Positions 1 to 8,679 of a DNA stretch of 64,000 bases are shown one piece after another; within the stretch, counting starts at the first letter, position 1; every line of letters begins with the position of its first letter. Both the position numbers and the translations under genes were made by a program. Below the pieces are notes generated by a model that worked only from the letters and a program-made list of their open reading frames with translations, did not search any database and was not told the origin of the DNA. Source of the stretch: Minicystis rosea (GTDB taxonomy: Bacteria > Myxococcota_A > Polyangia > Polyangiales > Polyangiaceae); the NCBI GenBank assembly GCA_001931535.1, contig CP016211.1, positions 1,640,501 to 1,704,500 on the forward strand, in the 5' to 3' direction.

Positions 1-1
1 C

Positions 2-298
2 ACCATGCAGGACGGGCGCCTCCTCGTCGGGAGCAACGCGGTCGTCGATGCGGAGACCTCGCGGCCGGTGATCGCGCGCTTTCTGTCCGACGGCTCGCTC
101 GATCCCACGTTCGGAGAAGGAGGCGAGGCGACGTTCGCCGTGAAGAAGGGGCCGGATTGGGTGCCCTCACCGAAGTACGGTCACAGCGAGGAGACCCAGC
201 TCACCACGCTCTCGCTGACGCGGGACGGGAAGCTGCTCGTCACGGGGACCTGGTCGGCCTACCCGTTCCAGGGGTTCCTCGCGCGCCTCTTGCTGTGA
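2..298 (+). CDS. Delta-60 repeat protein, C-terminal end (5' truncated by window edge)
   Basis: The reading frame is open to the left edge, so this is the last ~99 codons of a larger gene. Two repeat-like units are visible: DGRLLVGS ... ARFLSDGSLDPTFG and DGKLLVTG ... GFLARLLL. The pattern DGK-hydrophobic-xG followed by R-F/L-x-x-DGSLDxxFG is the delta-60 repeat, a predicted beta-propeller-like repeat common in secreted proteins of Myxococcota and Bacteroidota. The protein stops right after the last repeat, with no sorting domain. Its function cannot be told from this end; family members are usually exported proteins of unknown role. Confidence 0.7.
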   Translation, partial: TMQDGRLLVGSNAVVDAETSRPVIARFLSDGSLDPTFGEGGEATFAVKKGPDWVPSPKYGHSEETQLTTLSLTRDGKLLVTGTWSAYPFQGFLARLLL

Positions 299-437
299 GC
301 TTCGCCGCAAAATCGCGGGGCTCGACGAAATCGTGAGGGTGATGTCGAATGGCGCCCGCCTCGCGCGACTTCCTGGTCGAGCCGGTGACGAACGCGCGCA
401 GTGGGCCGCGGGGCGCATCGGGAAGAGAAGGTCGATC

Positions 438-1163
438 ATGAAGTTCATGCTCCTCGCGTACGAATCCGCCGCCGACTTCACGTGCCGCACCAGCAAAGAT
501 GGGCCGGCGTATCGGGAGGGCTGGACGGCGTTCGGCGCCGCGCTCCGCGAAGCCGGCCTCTACGTCGCAGGAGCGGCGCTCCGAGAGCCCGCGACGGGCG
601 CGACGCTGCGCGCGCCGGAAGGGAAGCGCCTCGTGCAGGACGGGCCGTTCGCCGACAGCAAGGAGCAGCTCGGCGGATACTTGGTCCTCGAAGCGCCGTC
701 GCTCGACGTTGCCCTCGAATGGGCCGCCAAATGCCCGGCCTCCAAGAGCGGTGCGGTGGAGCTGCGGCCGGTGCTCCCCGTCGGATGCGACATCGAAGGG
801 CGAGGGAAGGGCACGATGTTCGGCCTCCTCGCGTATCAACCGCCGGCCGATTTCGCCGTGCGATCGGGGCCGGCGTCGCAGGCGTACTGGGAGGGTTGGT
901 CTGCCTTCGGCGCGGCGCTCCGCGAGGCCGGCGCGTTCGTCGCCGGGGTCGGGCTCCAGCCGGCGGAGACCGCGACGACGCTCCGATCGAAGGACGGCAA
1001 GCGCCTCGTGCAAGACGGGCCTTATGCCGACACCAAGGAGCAGCTCGGCGGCCTCTTCGTCGTCGCGGCCGCGTCGATGGAGGAGGCGCTCGGCTGGGCG
1101 GCGCGTTGTCCGGCGGCCACGCATGGAGCGGTCGAGGTGCGGCCGTTGCTCACCGTCCCGTGA
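438..1163 (+). CDS. Tandem YCII-related (DGPF) domain protein
   Basis: About 241 residues made of two similar halves. Each starts with a beta strand of the MKFMLLAYES / MFGLLAYQPP type and carries the family signature, DGPFADSKEQLGGY in the first half and DGPYADTKEQLGGL in the second. YCII/DGPF proteins are small dimeric ferredoxin-like folds; here the dimer appears fused into one chain. The start ATG at 438 has a GAGAAGG Shine-Dalgarno just upstream, which favours it over the earlier in-frame ATG at 333. Its stop overlaps the GTG of the sigma-factor gene, so the two are translationally coupled. DGPF proteins are the standard partners of ECF42 sigma factors; their biochemical role is unknown. 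Confidence 0.88.
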   Translation: MKFMLLAYESAADFTCRTSKDGPAYREGWTAFGAALREAGLYVAGAALREPATGATLRAPEGKRLVQDGPFADSKEQLGGYLVLEAPSLDVALEWAAKCPASKSGAVELRPVLPVGCDIEGRGKGTMFGLLAYQPPADFAVRSGPASQAYWEGWSAFGAALREAGAFVAGVGLQPAETATTLRSKDGKRLVQDGPYADTKEQLGGLFVVAAASMEEALGWAARCPAATHGAVEVRPLLTVP

Positions 1164-2389
1164 GCGATCCGCGCCGAGCAGCGGCGGAGGCCGCACGTAC
1201 GTCGTATCAGCGGCTCTTCGCCTTCCTCTCGGCGCGGTCCCGCGATCTCGTCGCCACCGAGGACGCGCTCGCCGATGCCTTTCGCGAGGCGCTCGAGCGC
1301 TGGCCCGAGACCGGCGTGCCGGCCTCGCCCGAGGCTTGGTTGCTCACGGTGGCGCGCCGCCGGCTCGTGGACGCGAGCCGGCGCGTGGGCACGCGCGCCG
1401 CGGTCGAGAGCGATCTGCGCATGGCCTGCGAGGAGGCGGCGACGATCGCCTCTTCGCCGCGCGCGTTCCCGGACGATCGCATCAAGCTCCTCTTCGTGTG
1501 CGCGCACCCCGCGATCGCGCCCGAGATGCACACACCGTTGATGTTGCAAACGGTGCTCGGGCTCGATGCGGTGCGCATCGGATCGGCGTTCCTCGTCCCT
1601 CCGGCCACGATGGGACAGCGGCTCTCGCGCGCGAAGACGAAGATCCGTGACGCGGGCATCGCCTTCGAGGTGCCCGAGAACGACGAGCTTCCGCCGCGCC
1701 TCGAGGCGGTGCTGTCTGCGGTCTACGCCGCGTACGGCGTGGGCCGTGATGGGCCCCGCGGCGACGAGGGCGCAGCCGATCTGCGCTGCGAAGCCGTCGC
1801 GCTCGCGCGCATGCTCGCGGCCTTCCTCTCCCGCGAGCCCGAAGTGTGGGGCCTCGTTTCACTGCTCCTCCACTGCGAGGCACGCGAGCCCGCGCGCCGC
1901 GCCGCGGACGGCAGCTACGTGCGCCTCTCCGAGCAGGACACCGGCCTCTGGGATCACGCGCTGATCGCGGAGGCCGACGCCGCGCTCGACGAAGGATCGC
2001 GCGCGGGCCGCTTCGGGCGCTTCCTGTTCGAGGCCGCGATCCAGTCCGTGCACGCGCGTCGCGCGGTGACGGGGACGACCGACTGGTCCGCCGTCGCGCT
2101 CCTCTACGGCGCGCTCATGCGCATCGCGCCCACCATCGGCGCCGCCGTGGCGCAGGCCGCCGCCGTGTTGGAAGCGCACGGCGCGCCCGCCGCGCTCGTC
2201 CTCTTGGACGCGCTCTCCTCGGGCGACGTGGCTGCATACCAACCCTACTGGGCTGCGCGCGCCGTCGTGCTCGCGCGCCTCGATCGCGCGGCCGAGTCGC
2301 GCGACGCTTATGCACGCGCCATCGGCCTCTCCGCCGATCCCGCGGTGCGCGCCTTCCTCCGCAAAGAAATGGAAGCGCTGGCCACCTGA
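1160..2389 (+). CDS. ECF42-type RNA polymerase sigma factor (DUF6596 / TPR C-terminus)
   Basis: 409 residues starting at GTG 1160, inside the stop codon of the YCII gene (GTGA overlap). The N-terminal ~80 residues are a sigma region 2 (ATEDALADAFREALERWP, then a helix ending LTVARRRLVDASRR). Region 4 follows around residues 115-170, with PPATMGQRLSRAKTKIR as the recognition helix part. The remaining ~240 residues are the long helical C-terminal extension of this group, which includes a RAADGSYVRLSEQDTGLWD stretch and TPR-like helices. Family knowledge: ECF42 factors lack a classical anti-sigma factor, pair with DGPF proteins, and their C-terminal extension is thought to control activity. The usual start would be far from the longer open frame that begins at 401, which is only out-of-frame overlap with the YCII gene. 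Confidence 0.9.
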   Translation: MSDPRRAAAEAARTSYQRLFAFLSARSRDLVATEDALADAFREALERWPETGVPASPEAWLLTVARRRLVDASRRVGTRAAVESDLRMACEEAATIASSPRAFPDDRIKLLFVCAHPAIAPEMHTPLMLQTVLGLDAVRIGSAFLVPPATMGQRLSRAKTKIRDAGIAFEVPENDELPPRLEAVLSAVYAAYGVGRDGPRGDEGAADLRCEAVALARMLAAFLSREPEVWGLVSLLLHCEAREPARRAADGSYVRLSEQDTGLWDHALIAEADAALDEGSRAGRFGRFLFEAAIQSVHARRAVTGTTDWSAVALLYGALMRIAPTIGAAVAQAAAVLEAHGAPAALVLLDALSSGDVAAYQPYWAARAVVLARLDRAAESRDAYARAIGLSADPAVRAFLRKEMEALAT

Positions 2390-2507
2390 GTTTCGGGCCT
2401 CTCGTGCCGCCGCGCCTCGATCGTGGCTCGGATCCGCAAACCGATGCGCCGATCGACGCCTCGGAATGGGCGGCGAGCGATTCTCGTCTGCGCGATCGCG
2501 ATCTCGG

Positions 2508-2942
2508 CTACGACCGCACGCACGTGGCGCACTGGCCACGCAGTTGCACCTCGGCCACCTTGTTGCGGATGGCCTCGCCGCGGAGCGATACCGCGCTGGC
2601 GGGGAGGCACGCGACGGTGCCGCAGTCGTTGCAGACGAAATGCGGGTGGGCCCCGTGCTCGGCCGAGGTCGTGTGAGGCAGCTCGAACCGCCAGACGTTG
2701 TCGCCGAGCTGCGTCTTCACGAGCAGCCCGGCTTCCGTGAGCGACAACAAATTCCGGTAGATGGTGGCGCGATCCAAGTCGGCGCCCGACAGTCGCTCGG
2801 TCAGCTCGGGGTGGCTGATGGGGATCCGGAGCTTCGCGAGCTCCCGGAGGACCGTCATCCGCTGCTCGGTGACTCGGAGGCTCCGATCGATCAGGAGCTG
2901 CCGTAGATCGTCATCTCGAAGCAAGCGCGTCTTCGCCGCCAT
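2508..2942 (-). CDS. Fur-family transcriptional regulator, probably Zur-like
   Basis: 144 residues from ATG 2942 (GGAAGCA upstream); a longer version from 2978 is possible. The winged-helix DNA-binding part carries the Fur signature DRATIYRNLLSLTEAGLL, and the dimerisation part has HPHFVCNDCGTVACL plus a C-terminal CATC. The two CxxC pairs are the structural zinc site of the family. It lies 99 bp downstream of the CobW-family GTPase gene on the same strand, with no obvious terminator between, so the two are probably co-transcribed. CobW GTPases are frequent members of zinc regulons, which suggests Zur rather than iron-sensing Fur. The metal cannot be fixed from the sequence alone. Confidence 0.85.
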   Translation of the reverse strand: MAAKTRLLRDDDLRQLLIDRSLRVTEQRMTVLRELAKLRIPISHPELTERLSGADLDRATIYRNLLSLTEAGLLVKTQLGDNVWRFELPHTTSAEHGAHPHFVCNDCGTVACLPASAVSLRGEAIRNKVAEVQLRGQCATCVRS

Positions 2943-3041
2943 TGCTTCCAGGTTCCCTCGTTCCTCAGGCCACGGCAAGCAGCCGCTCGCTCGCGGCGCG
3001 GGCCGCTGCCGACGACGAGCCGGTCGAGGATGCCACGCCCA

Positions 3042-4265
3042 TCACGGCGCGGCCTCATCATGGGTCCACGCCGGAAACGGATCCTTCAGCTTCGCCCAGC
3101 GAGAGGGGCCTGCTTCGAGCTCCTTCGGCGTCAAGAGCGCGGCCTCGAGCTTCTCGCGCAGCGCCGGTTCGTCGAGGTCGACGCCGATGAAGACGAGCTC
3201 TTGCCGGCGGTCCCCCCACGGCTCCTGCCAGTCGCTTTGGATCTGGATCCGCGCCTCCTCTTCCTCGGGCCACGCGTCCTTCGGAAGCGCCGCGTACCAC
3301 ATGCCTGCTGCCTCGCAGGTCCCCGACCCGCCCGCTTGCGACCACAGCCCCATCACGTCCATGCGGGTCGCGAGCCAGAAGAATCCCTTCGAGCGAAGGA
3401 CGCCGTCCCACGTCTCCGGATCTCGAAGCAGCGCCCAGAACCGAGCGGGATGGAAGGGGACGCGCGCCCGGAACACGAAGCTCGCGATGCCGTACTCCAC
3501 CGACTCTGGCACGTGCTCGCCGCGGAGCTCCTTGAGCCAACCGGGCGCCCGCGCGGCCTTGTCGAAGTCGAAGAGGCCCGTGCCGAGGACAGCCTCGAGC
3601 GGAACCTTGCCGCGCTCCGCGCGAACGATGCGCGCCTCGGGGTTCAGATGTCTGAGCATCCCCTCGAGTCGCTCGGTCTCCGCCGCCGAGACGAGGTCGA
3701 GCTTCGAGACGACGAGGACGTTGGCGAACTCCACCTGCTCGACGAGGAGATCGGCGACCGTGCGCTCGTCATCCTCACCGACCGCGATCTTCCGTGCGCG
3801 GAGGTCGTCCTCGCTCTGCCAGTCGGCGAGGAAGCTCTTGGCGTCGACCACCGTGACCATCGTGTCGAGCCGCGCCACGTCGGACAGGCTCGTGCCGGTC
3901 TCGTCCGCGAAGGTGAACGTCTCCGCGACGGGGAGCGGCTCGGAGATGCCCGTCGACTCGACGAGCAGGTGATCGAACCGGCCCTCGCGCGCGAGCTTGC
4001 CGACCTCGACGAGCAGGTCTTCACGCAAGGTACAGCAGATGCAACCATTTTGCATCTCTACCAGCTTCTCGTCGACGCGGGAGAGCGCGGCGTTCCCCAT
4101 CTTCACGAGCTGCGCGTCGACGTTCACCTCGCTCATGTCGTTGACGATCACCGCGACCCTGCGCCCCTCGCGGTTCGCGAGCACGTGGTTCAGCAAGGTC
4201 GTCTTACCCGCGCCGAGAAAGCCGGAGAGCACGGTGACCGGGAGCTTGTTGGGTGTTGCGTTCAT
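3042..4265 (-). CDS. CobW/COG0523 family GTP-binding metallochaperone
   Basis: 407 residues. The N-terminal G domain has a Walker [10 protein letters not shown] (residues 15-23), the diagnostic metal motif GCICC (Cys75, 77, 78), a Walker B-like LLVESTG and an SKLD guanine-recognition motif. A CobW_C domain follows (about residues 260-400). This family uses GTP hydrolysis to hand metal, usually zinc, to client proteins; other members serve cobalt or nickel enzymes. There is no long His-rich tract. The gene is first in a two-gene unit with a Fur/Zur-type regulator and has an operator-like palindrome between its likely -35 and -10, which argues for metal-responsive control. Zinc is the best guess; cobalt is possible given the B12 genes next door. 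Confidence 0.9.
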   Translation of the reverse strand: MNATPNKLPVTVLSGFLGAGKTTLLNHVLANREGRRVAVIVNDMSEVNVDAQLVKMGNAALSRVDEKLVEMQNGCICCTLREDLLVEVGKLAREGRFDHLLVESTGISEPLPVAETFTFADETGTSLSDVARLDTMVTVVDAKSFLADWQSEDDLRARKIAVGEDDERTVADLLVEQVEFANVLVVSKLDLVSAAETERLEGMLRHLNPEARIVRAERGKVPLEAVLGTGLFDFDKAARAPGWLKELRGEHVPESVEYGIASFVFRARVPFHPARFWALLRDPETWDGVLRSKGFFWLATRMDVMGLWSQAGGSGTCEAAGMWYAALPKDAWPEEEEARIQIQSDWQEPWGDRRQELVFIGVDLDEPALREKLEAALLTPKELEAGPSRWAKLKDPFPAWTHDEAAP

Positions 4266-4272
4266 GGATGCT

Positions 4273-4301
4273 CAAATGCAATTTGGTTGCATCTGTGTCA
4301 A
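4273..4301 (-). promoter_or_regulatory. Candidate promoter and Zur-type operator of the cobW-like gene
   Basis: On the minus strand a perfect TTGACA (4301-4296) is followed 17 bp later by a weak -10-like CATTTG (4278-4273). The spacer holds a perfect inverted repeat ATGCAA-N5-TTGCAT (4276-4292), ending 10 bp before the start codon, so the transcript would be nearly leaderless. A palindrome sitting in the -35/-10 spacer ahead of a metallochaperone-regulator operon is the expected place for a Fur/Zur operator. That the adjacent regulator binds it is inference; I did not match it to a known consensus. Confidence 0.5.
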
Positions 4302-4415
4302 GCTTGCCCTGCTGGTCATGTGGCGACAGCCAGCACGGTGGGAGAGCCTCGATCGCGCTGCTCCACCTCTTCGTCTGCACGTCGTTCGAGCCGCAAGTCG
4401 CGCGGGCGTCGTGCG

Positions 4416-4502
4416 ATGACGGGGCCATCGGTGCTGCTCGGAGCGGGGCTGGGCCTTCTCCACGCGAGCGACGTGGATCACGTGGTCATCGCGTCGCAGT
4501 GA
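4416..4502 (+). pseudogene. Fragment of a NiCoT-type nickel/cobalt transporter
   Basis: A 28-codon open segment from ATG 4416 reads like the first membrane helix of a Ni/Co transporter: a Gly/Leu-rich run LLGAGLGLLH followed by HASDVDH, which fits the HAxDxDH metal-binding signature of NiCoT/UreH proteins. A stop follows at once, and a neighbouring frame (VAVTLAR) continues the expected motif for only a few residues. Nothing downstream resembles the remaining helices. NiCoT genes are classic cobalamin-riboswitch targets and such a riboswitch lies 95 bp downstream, but on the wrong side of this fragment, so it is best read as a rearranged relic. Chance resemblance cannot be excluded. Confidence 0.35.
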
Positions 4503-4595
4503 CGCTTGCGCGCATGATGCTCCGCGTGAGGTGTGCGCTCCGAGCCGCGCAAGAGATAGTGGTTGACGAGAACGCGGGCCCCCAATAACGAACGA

Positions 4596-4752
4596 CACGT
4601 GCTGGTGCTTCTGGCCGTGGCCGGGGGCTGAAAAGGGAACCCGGCGAACATCCGGGGCTGCCCCGCAGCGGTAAGCGAGAACGAGCCCCACATGGCGCAC
4701 TGGTCCTCGTCGGGCTGGGAAGCGGTGGGGCCAGGAAGCCGGCCGAGCCGGA
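4596..4752 (+). promoter_or_regulatory. Cobalamin (B12) riboswitch, class I
   Basis: The conserved core is readable in order: an upstream GGTGC (4604-4608), then AAAAGGGAA followed by a GGCGA and CCGG helix, then CTGCCCCGCAGCGGTAA (about 4637-4674), and finally the B12 box GCCAGGAAGCCGGCC (about 4730-4744). This is the standard order of elements in AdoCbl riboswitches. No intrinsic terminator is obvious right after it. The first open frame downstream is a broken VOC gene, and the first intact gene is the B12-dependent mutase icmF at 5210, about 460 bp away. Whether it still controls anything is unclear. Confidence 0.9.
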
Positions 4753-4824
4753 GCGCTCGTCGCGATGCTGCAACCCTCGTGCGATCCATGCCGCGAGAAC
4801 GGTGCGTTTCACCCGCGGCTCGCG

Positions 4825-5170
4825 GAGCTCCTCGTGCAGACCTTCGAGGCTGTCGAGGTGCAGCGGATGGCGCTGCCCGACGGCCCGGTGATGCAAGCCG
4901 AGGTCACCATCGACGACTCGCTCGTCATGATCATGGCGCCGAGGTCGGGGGCCGCGCCGATGCCGTGCTCGCTGGGGATCTACGTCGACGACGTCGACGC
5001 GACGTATCAGAACGCACGGCTCGAGGCGCGCGCGGGCTCCAGGAGCCGGCGCACCAGCTCTACGGGCATCGGACCGCGCGGATCGAGGACCCCGCTGGAA
5101 ATCTCTGGACGATTCACACCGTGATCGAGACTCTGTCTCCCACCGAGGTTCGCGACCGAACGTCGCGGAT
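4825..5170 (+). pseudogene. Truncated, frameshifted VOC/PhnB-like (glyoxalase superfamily) gene
   Basis: The first frame gives a recognisable PhnB-like middle section (VQRMALPDGPVMQAEVTIDD, then [16 protein letters not shown]). Around 5030-5045 the match moves to the next frame, where the expected C-terminus continues: [20 protein letters not shown] followed by LWTIHT and LSPTEV. The normal N-terminal strand and helix (~20 residues) are missing, because the riboswitch sequence directly precedes the gene remnant. A 5' deletion plus one indel therefore inactivates it. Calling it a pseudogene is an inference from these two defects; a sequencing error could explain the frameshift but not the lost N-terminus. 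Confidence 0.7.
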
Positions 5171-5209
5171 CGTGCAGCGAAAGAGCAACCGAGGAAGAGA
5201 GCCGTTCTC

Positions 5210-8200
5210 GTGCAGCCGCCCCGCGTAGCGCCCTACAAGCCCCGTCACCATGTTCGCATCGTCAGCGCAGCGTCGCTCTTCGATGGCCACGACGCGGCCA
5301 TCAACGTCATGCGCCGACTGATGCAAGCGTCCGGCGCCGAGGTCGTCCACCTCGGTCACAACCGCTCGGTCGCGGAGATCGTCAACTGCGCCATCCAGGA
5401 GGACGTGCAGGGGATCGCCATCACGTCCTACCAGGGCGGTCACGTCGAGTACTTCAAGTACATGATCGACCTCCTGCGGCGCGCCGGCGCTCGCATCGAG
5501 GTGTTCGGCGGCGGTGGCGGCACCATCCTCCCCTCCGAGATCACGGAGCTCCACGAGTACGGCGTCTCGCGCATCTACTCGCCCGACGACGGCCGCGCGA
5601 TGGGCCTCCAGGGGATGATCAACGATCTCCTCACCCGCTGCGATTTCGAGAAGCGCGAGCCGGATTTCGAGCCCTTCCTCGCGCGCCTCCCCGAGCGCGA
5701 CCCGGCCACGATCGCGGCGCTCATCACCATCGCCGAGAACTTCCCCGAGGCGGGCGACAAGCTCCGCGCCGCGCTCGCGTCCCGGCCGGCGAAGGCGACG
5801 CGGACGCCGGTGCTCGGCATCACCGGCACCGGCGGCGCGGGCAAATCGAGCCTCGTAGACGAGCTCGTGCGTCGCTTCCTCGCCGACAGTCCCGACAAGA
5901 CGATCGCCGTGCTGTCGGTCGACCCGTCCAAGCGCAAGTCGGGCGGCGCGCTCCTCGGGGACCGCATCCGCATGAACGCCATCGACGACCGGCGCGTGTA
6001 CATGCGCTCGCTCGCGACCCGCCAGTCGAACCTGGCGCTGTCCAAGCACGTGGGCGAGTCGATCGAGGTGTGTCGCGCGGCCGGCTTCGATCTCATCGTC
6101 GTGGAGACGTCGGGCATCGGGCAGTCCGACACCGAGATCACCGAGTACGCGGACGTCTCGCTCTACCTCATGACCGCCGAGTACGGCGCGGCGACCCAGC
6201 TCGAGAAGATCGACATGCTCGACTTCGCCGACATCGTCGCCATCAACAAGTTCGACAAGCGCGGATCGCTCGACGCGCTCCGCGACGTCAGGAAGCAGTG
6301 GCGGCGCAACCACAACGCCTTCGACGTCTCCGACGACGGCGTTCCCGTCTACGGGACGATCGCCTCGCAGTTCAACGATCCGGGGATGAACCGGCTCTAC
6401 CGGACCATCATGGAGGTCGTCTCCGAGAAGACCGGCGCGGCGCTTCAGCCGCGCCTGGCGTTGACCGTGGGGATGAGCGAGAAGCGCTGGATCATCCCTC
6501 CCGAGAAGACGCGCTACCTCGCCGAGATCGTCGAGACGTGCGAGGCGTACGACGCCTTCGTGCGGGCCCAGGCGGCCATCGCGCGGAGGATGTACCAGCT
6601 TCGCGGAACCATCGAAGCGCTGCGCGCCAACGTCGGGCGGAGGCGCCTCGAGATCGTGGAGCCGACGGGGCCCGAGGACACGGTGCAGGTCACCCAGCGC
6701 ATCGAGGGAGAGCCCGCGTTCCTCGGCGAGATCGTCGAGCTCTACCGTGATCTCGAGTCGCGCCTCGCCCCCGAGTGCAAGAGGCTCCTCGACGAGTGGC
6801 CGGCGACCAAGCGCCGCTACGCCGCGGCCAAGTATCAGTTCCAGGTGCGCGACAAGGTGATCGAGCTCGACCTCGTCTCCGAGACGCTCTCGCATCTCCG
6901 CATCCCCAAGGTCTCGCTGCCCAAGTACGAGGACTGGGGCGATCTCTTGACGTGGCTCCTGCGCGAGGCGCCGCCCGGACAGTTTCCCTTCACCGCCGGC
7001 GTCTTCCCGCTCAAGCGCGACAACGAAGATCCCGCGCGCATGTTCGCCGGCGAAGGCGGCCCGGAGCGCACCAATCGGCGCTTCCACTACGTGTCGCGCG
7101 GCCTCCCGGCCAAGCGCCTCTCGACGGCGTTCGACTCCGTCACGCTCTACGGCGAGGACCCCGATCGCCGGCCGGACATCTACGGCAAGGTCGGCAACTC
7201 CGGCGTCTCCATCGCCAACGTCGACGACGCCAAGAAGCTCTATTCCGGCTTCGATCTCTCCGATCCGACCACGTCGGTGTCGATGACCATCAACGGCCCG
7301 GCGCCGATGCTGCTCGGCTTCTTCCTCAACGCCGCCATCGATCAGGGCTGCGAGAAGTGGATTCGGAGCCAGGGGAAGGAGGCCGAGGTCGAGCAGCGGA
7401 TCGCGGAGATCTTCGCGCAGCGCGGGGTGCCCCGGCCGACCTATCAGGGCGCGCTCCCGGCGGGCAACGACGGCCTCGGTCTCATGCTCCTCGGCGTCTC
7501 GGGCGACGAGGTCCTGCCGCGTGAGGTCTACGAGAAGGTCCGCGCGGCGACGCTGTCCTCCGTGCGCGGCACGGTGCAGGCCGACATCCTCAAAGAGGAT
7601 CAGGCGCAGAACACGTGCATCTTCTCGACCGAGTTCGCGCTGCGGATGATGGGCGACATCCAGCAGTACTTCATCGACAACAAGGTGCGGAACTTCTACT
7701 CGGTCTCCATCTCCGGCTATCACATCGCCGAGGCCGGGGCGAACCCCATCTCCCAGCTCGCGTTCACGCTCGCGAACGGCTTCACGTTCGTCGAGTACTA
7801 CCTCTCGCGCGGGATGCACATCGACGACTTCGCGCCGAACCTGTCGTTCTTCTTCTCGAACGGCATGGATCCCGAATACACGGTGATCGGGCGCGTGGCG
7901 CGGCGCATCTGGTCGCGGACGATCCGCGACAAGTACGGCGGCAACGAGCGCTCGCAGAAGCTCAAGTATCACATTCAGACGTCCGGCCGGTCGCTCCACG
8001 CGCAGGAGATCGCGTTCAACGACATCCGCACGACGCTGCAAGCCCTGCTCGCCTTGCAGGACAACTGCAACTCGCTGCACACGAACGCGTACGACGAGGC
8101 CATCACGACGCCGACGGAAGAGAGCGTGCGGCGCGCGCTCGCCATCCAGCTCGTCATCACCAAGGAGTTCGGCCTCGCCAAGAACGAGAACCCGACGCAG

Positions 8201-8665
8201 GGATCCTTCGTCGTCGAGGAGCTGACCGATCTCGTCGAGGCGGCCGTGCTGAACGAGTTCCGTTCGATCTCCGAGCGCGGCGGCGTCCTCGGCGCGATGG
8301 AGCGCATGTACCAGCGCTCGAAGATCCAGGAAGAGTCGCTCTACTACGAGACCCTGAAGCACAATGGGGCGCTCCCCATCATCGGGGTCAACACCTTCCT
8401 CGATCCCAATGGCTCGCCGACCGTGTCGCCGCCCGAGGTCATCCGCGCCACGCAGGAAGAGAAGGACTACGCGATCGCCTCGCGCGATGCGTTCTGGCTC
8501 CGCAACGAGGAGCGGGCGATCGCGGCGCTCGACGCCGTGAAGCGCGCCGCGCTCGATGGGCAGAACGTCTTCGACGCCCTGATGGAAGCCTGCAAGGTGT
8601 GCACGCTGGGCCAGATCTCCGCGGCGCTCTATCAAGTCGGCGGCCAATATCGGCGCAACATGTGA
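5210..8665 (+). CDS. icmF: Fused isobutyryl-CoA mutase IcmF (B12-binding / MeaI GTPase / mutase)
   Basis: 1151 residues, GTG start at 5210 with GAGGAAGAGAG about 9 bp upstream. Domains: N-terminal B12-binding Rossmann fold with the lower-ligand motif FDGHDAA (His27) and TSYQGGH; a MeaB/ArgK-type G domain with P-loop [12 protein letters not shown] (~residue 202); then the TIM-barrel mutase domain. At the two substrate-specificity positions (Tyr89 and Arg207 in Propionibacterium methylmalonyl-CoA mutase) the aligned residues are Phe612 in RMFAGEG and Gln800 in DQAQNT, the pair known for IcmF. It interconverts isobutyryl-CoA and n-butyryl-CoA using AdoCbl, with its own chaperone GTPase built in. 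First gene of a four-gene B12-enzyme operon; mutA follows after 14 bp. Confidence 0.95.
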   Translation: MQPPRVAPYKPRHHVRIVSAASLFDGHDAAINVMRRLMQASGAEVVHLGHNRSVAEIVNCAIQEDVQGIAITSYQGGHVEYFKYMIDLLRRAGARIEVFGGGGGTILPSEITELHEYGVSRIYSPDDGRAMGLQGMINDLLTRCDFEKREPDFEPFLARLPERDPATIAALITIAENFPEAGDKLRAALASRPAKATRTPVLGITGTGGAGKSSLVDELVRRFLADSPDKTIAVLSVDPSKRKSGGALLGDRIRMNAIDDRRVYMRSLATRQSNLALSKHVGESIEVCRAAGFDLIVVETSGIGQSDTEITEYADVSLYLMTAEYGAATQLEKIDMLDFADIVAINKFDKRGSLDALRDVRKQWRRNHNAFDVSDDGVPVYGTIASQFNDPGMNRLYRTIMEVVSEKTGAALQPRLALTVGMSEKRWIIPPEKTRYLAEIVETCEAYDAFVRAQAAIARRMYQLRGTIEALRANVGRRRLEIVEPTGPEDTVQVTQRIEGEPAFLGEIVELYRDLESRLAPECKRLLDEWPATKRRYAAAKYQFQVRDKVIELDLVSETLSHLRIPKVSLPKYEDWGDLLTWLLREAPPGQFPFTAGVFPLKRDNEDPARMFAGEGGPERTNRRFHYVSRGLPAKRLSTAFDSVTLYGEDPDRRPDIYGKVGNSGVSIANVDDAKKLYSGFDLSDPTTSVSMTINGPAPMLLGFFLNAAIDQGCEKWIRSQGKEAEVEQRIAEIFAQRGVPRPTYQGALPAGNDGLGLMLLGVSGDEVLPREVYEKVRAATLSSVRGTVQADILKEDQAQNTCIFSTEFALRMMGDIQQYFIDNKVRNFYSVSISGYHIAEAGANPISQLAFTLANGFTFVEYYLSRGMHIDDFAPNLSFFFSNGMDPEYTVIGRVARRIWSRTIRDKYGGNERSQKLKYHIQTSGRSLHAQEIAFNDIRTTLQALLALQDNCNSLHTNAYDEAITTPTEESVRRALAIQLVITKEFGLAKNENPTQGSFVVEELTDLVEAAVLNEFRSISERGGVLGAMERMYQRSKIQEESLYYETLKHNGALPIIGVNTFLDPNGSPTVSPPEVIRATQEEKDYAIASRDAFWLRNEERAIAALDAVKRAALDGQNVFDALMEACKVCTLGQISAALYQVGGQYRRNM

Positions 8666-8679
8666 GAGGAATGCGGATC

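Noticed and set aside
5114..8647. 1177-codon open frame on the minus strand
   Set aside because: It is a shadow of icmF: Arg/Glu/Ala-rich low-complexity translation with no domain, opposite a fully recognisable enzyme.
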